NCBI RefSeq assembly: GCF_030272615.1
Contig: NC_081409.1
Coordinates: 202,226,449-202,290,448, forward strand
From: Cryptomeria japonica
Taxonomy: Eukaryota; Streptophyta; Pinopsida; Cupressales; Cupressaceae
Length of the DNA stretch: 64,000 nucleotides
Direction: 5' to 3'
Shown piece after piece: positions 61,278 through 64,000 of the stretch. Made by a program: the position numbers and the translations under genes. Every line of letters begins with the position of its first letter. The first letter of the stretch is position 1. The notes beneath the pieces are model-generated. The model ran no database searches, was not told the DNA's origin, and saw only the letters and a list, made by a program, of their open reading frames with translations.

Positions 61278-62396
61278 TTAGGGAAGACACCCGCGCTCAT
61301 CTCCATCCTTGAGCTCCTACATATATCCCCCGCTCATAAAGCTATTCTTGACAAAATCTTGAGAGACACCACCATTCCTACTGATCTGAACATGGACCAG
61401 TTTCAAGCCATGGTGGGTTACCTTTCCATTCCACATTCCCTTACATTCACAGAAGCCGATGATGCCTTCGTAAGTCAACCACATAATGCACCATTACATA
61501 TTGAAGCCTTCATACACAAACATCAAATAAAGCGAGTCCTGATAGATGGAGGAGCTGGTCTAAACATTTGTACATTAAGCACCATTAAACAATTGGGATA
61601 TTTTGATAAAGCTGTGAATTCAAAAAATAAAATCACCATCAAGGCATATGACGATGAAGAGCGCTCATCTAAAGGCACAGTCACCTTACCTCTAAGAGTT
61701 GGACCAGTTACAAAGGATGTGGTTTGTCAAGTCCTAGATCTGGATCTCACTTATAATATATTGCTAGGACATCCTTGGATTCATGAAATGAGGGCAGTCC
61801 CATCGACGTATCACCAATGCATTAAGTTTCCTCACAACAGAGTCGAGGTAACAGTTAACGGTGATCCTAATCCATTCATATATTGCAATAACTTGAGATC
61901 ACATACTGAGACCATCATTCCCAGTAATCGTGAAGTTGTTCCTTCTTCGACATATATTGACCTTGAGTCATTGAAACCTTCGACATCAAAACAAGGTGAA
62001 CTTAAAGGCAAATTTTAGGACAAAGGCATGGGAGAATACACTTTAAATCAGACCATGTATTTACGACAAGTCATGAGCTCTCCAAAAGAATATGGAAGGC
62101 CACATCCTAACAAGCAAATATCCATCATGGTATTCAAATGGGATCCTACTACCTTTCAAAGATGGGGTGAACTGGAAGAGGAAAGTTTATACAAAATGCT
62201 CTACAAAGACATTGAAGATGACACACAAGATCAGATCAATATACCCTATGAGAAATATGGCAAAGGCTTCAAGATTCTACAAAAATTCGGGTATGATGGA
62301 AAAAGCCCTCTTGGGTTACGAAAGGAAGGCGTTATGGAGCCCTTACAACCTGAATTGACTGTAAAAGGGAACGCTCGAAGGGACTTGGTTTTCTGA
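61278..62396 (+). pseudogene. Protease and G-patch region of element E
   Basis: The frame continues from gag after the TAG. A pre-protease module is followed by retropepsin with LIDGGAGLNI (about 61540) and YNILLGHPWIHEM. TAG at 62016-62018 precedes a G-patch-like part with KFGYDGKSPLGLRKEG (about 62284-62331). A TGA at 62394 closes the frame. The protease would cut the polyprotein; the G-patch probably binds RNA. Confidence 0.8.
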
Positions 62397-62416
62397 CTTC
62401 CAAGATCCACACTTAA

Positions 62417-64000
62417 AGGACAGAAGAGGCATCACGAATCAAAATTGCCAAAATTCAACAAGAGGATCGCTATTCCACAGACTCCAACGAATGGGAATGG
62501 GGTTCAGACAAATCCTCCAATGACTATGAGCTCACCGAGACATTCAGAGAGCCAGATAAACCCACAAAAGAAGAGGAATTTGATAAAAAGTTTAGAGTTG
62601 GTCAAGAAACAACCCATGAGGATTCTGCACAGTCTTCGTCTCAATGTTCTAGGTCGAAATCACATAGGATGAGAACACCTATCCCAGAATGCGCTACTAG
62701 TGATGACAATTTGGATTCGCTTGCGATCGAGACTGATGAGGAGAGTGCCATCGATGACCTCGATAATTACCTCGACATACCCGAATATAACCACATCTTC
62801 ACTCTTAACCCCGCAAACTCCGAAAACATTAAAGGCCTTCCTCTTGTTCACCACCAACTCATTGACTGGGATCATGAAGGACCAGCACAGTTTGACACAT
62901 TCCAAAAAGACGAAGCTGTTATTGACTATCTTGGCATAAGAGATGATCTTCCCCCTGGGGACCATAAAGTAGGGTACACTATAGAACTCAACAACATGGC
63001 ATATTTTGGTGAGGGTGTCAGACCTTCTAGTCGCAAAAATGTGAAAATAAGAACAAATCAAGGGTCTTATGGCGAAAACCACACTGTGGTGCTATCTAAT
63101 CCCAAAAAAGTAAAAAGAAAGGACGTATCTGAGGGCAAAAACCTCTCTGAGGCACCCAAAGATGGAAGGCTCAACATTCTCCCAGCCTCGTATGAGGAAA
63201 AGTCATCCATGTTGGTAGAGGAGACTATCAAAACAAACATTGGTACGGAAGAGGTTCCACACAACATATTCCTGGCTAAATCATTGACAGAGTCCGAAAG
63301 GTCACAATTCATAACTTTCTTCAAGGAACGACAAATCAACTTTGCATGGTCATACGCTAATATGCCTAGACTAGATCCGGATTTGGTAATGCATCATTTG
63401 ACAGTCAAACCGGGGGCAAAGCCAGTGAAACAAAAATTAAGAAAAATGCATCCACAAGTGGCGTTACTAGTCAAAGTAGAACTTGAGAAATTATTGGATG
63501 TCGGATTCATATGCCCAATTGATTATCCTGAATGGATCTCCAATTTAGTACCTGTCAGTAAACCAGATCACAACATCAGAATATGTACAGATTTCAGAGA
63601 TATCAACAAAGCTTGTCCAAAAGATGATTTCCCATTACCAAATATCGACTTGATTGTTGATCTCACGGCAGGTCATGAAATGTTATCATTAATGGATGGA
63701 TTTTCTGGCTATAATCAAATAAGGATCGCACCCGAGGATCAACACAAAACATCATTCACTTGTCCTTGGGGAACTTTCTGCTGGAATGTCATGCCCTTTG
63801 GGCTAAAAAATGCAGGTGCTACATATCAAAGAGCAATGACTACTATCTTCCATGATCTCATGCACGTAACCATGGAAGATTATGTTGATGATCTCTTGGG
63901 TAAATCAGTAGACAGAAATACACATTTGGACATACTTTCAGTCATCTTTGATCGGTTGGAAAAATACAAAGTAAGATTAAACCCCAAGAAATGTGTCTTT
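62417..64000 (+). CDS. Reverse transcriptase region of element E, open to the window end
   Basis: A frame in a different phase from the protease is open without a stop from 62417 to 64000, over 520 codons. An acidic linker precedes reverse transcriptase with WISNLVPVSKP, CTDFRDINKACPKDDFPL, LMDGFSGYNQIRIAPEDQ, MPFGLKNAGATYQRAM and the catalytic YVDD at 63881-63892. All expected active-site residues seen here are intact. The way it is expressed relative to the protease frame is not clear: a frameshift, a spliced intron as in Ogre-type Tat elements, or a mutation near 62396-62417 are all possible. Confidence 0.85.

Larger units (their letters stand above)
56015..64000 (+). mobile_element. Element E: Tat-like Ty3/gypsy retroelement, right part outside the window
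   Basis: 5' LTR (56015-56781), primer site, a 2.2-kb leader with two phased motif clusters and a block conserved with element C, gag, protease, G-patch and a reverse transcriptase frame still open at the window end. Domain order and sequence follow element C. It is less damaged than C: few stops and one small shift in gag. Confidence 0.88.

Overview
The window is plant nuclear DNA from a large, AT-rich, retroelement-packed genome. This follows from plant-type LTR retroelements with tRNA-Asp and initiator-Met primer sites, a nine-exon plant aspartic protease gene with GT-AG introns, and old nested insertions full of C-to-T and G-to-A damage. It looks like the intergenic DNA of a conifer or another large-genome seed plant, but nothing here fixes the species.

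Layout. 1-5514: element A, an LTR element whose only protein carries a retropepsin-like and a G-patch-like region and which has no reverse transcriptase. 5515-9450: element B on the minus strand, an Athila-like Ty3/gypsy copy cut off inside its reverse transcriptase. 9735-11130: element G on the minus strand, the gag, primer site and LTR edge of a chromovirus. 11130-18060: decayed sequence, an 880-bp microsatellite and short repeats. 18062-22295: the only host gene I can support, a nucellin/Asp1-like aspartic protease of 439 residues. 22405-23870: a 336-bp tandem duplication and a foldback sequence. 25449-53288: element C, a Tat-lineage element with a second RNase H. It is broken by three later insertions: chromovirus F (25813-33573) in its left LTR, an LTR-like segment of about 930 bp (41883-42809) in its reverse transcriptase, and the gag-only element D (44776-52583, minus strand) in its integrase. 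56015-64000: element E, a relative of C that runs off the window with an open reverse transcriptase frame.

How the parts relate. C and E share the LTR start, primer site, domain order and a conserved noncoding leader block. A and D share primer site, polypurine tract and LTR start, and neither encodes reverse transcriptase or integrase, so both would depend on enzymes made elsewhere. C is older than the three insertions it carries; D looks youngest because its LTRs are nearly alike. Most frames are broken by stops that transitions explain.

The most unusual signal is in the leaders of C and E. Each carries clusters of a short CpG-rich motif repeated about every 20 bp with unrelated spacers, and the motif differs between the two elements. 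D carries GC-rich hairpins in a 31-bp tandem array that differs in copy number between its two LTRs. These are noncoding, regularly spaced structures that ordinary annotation would miss.
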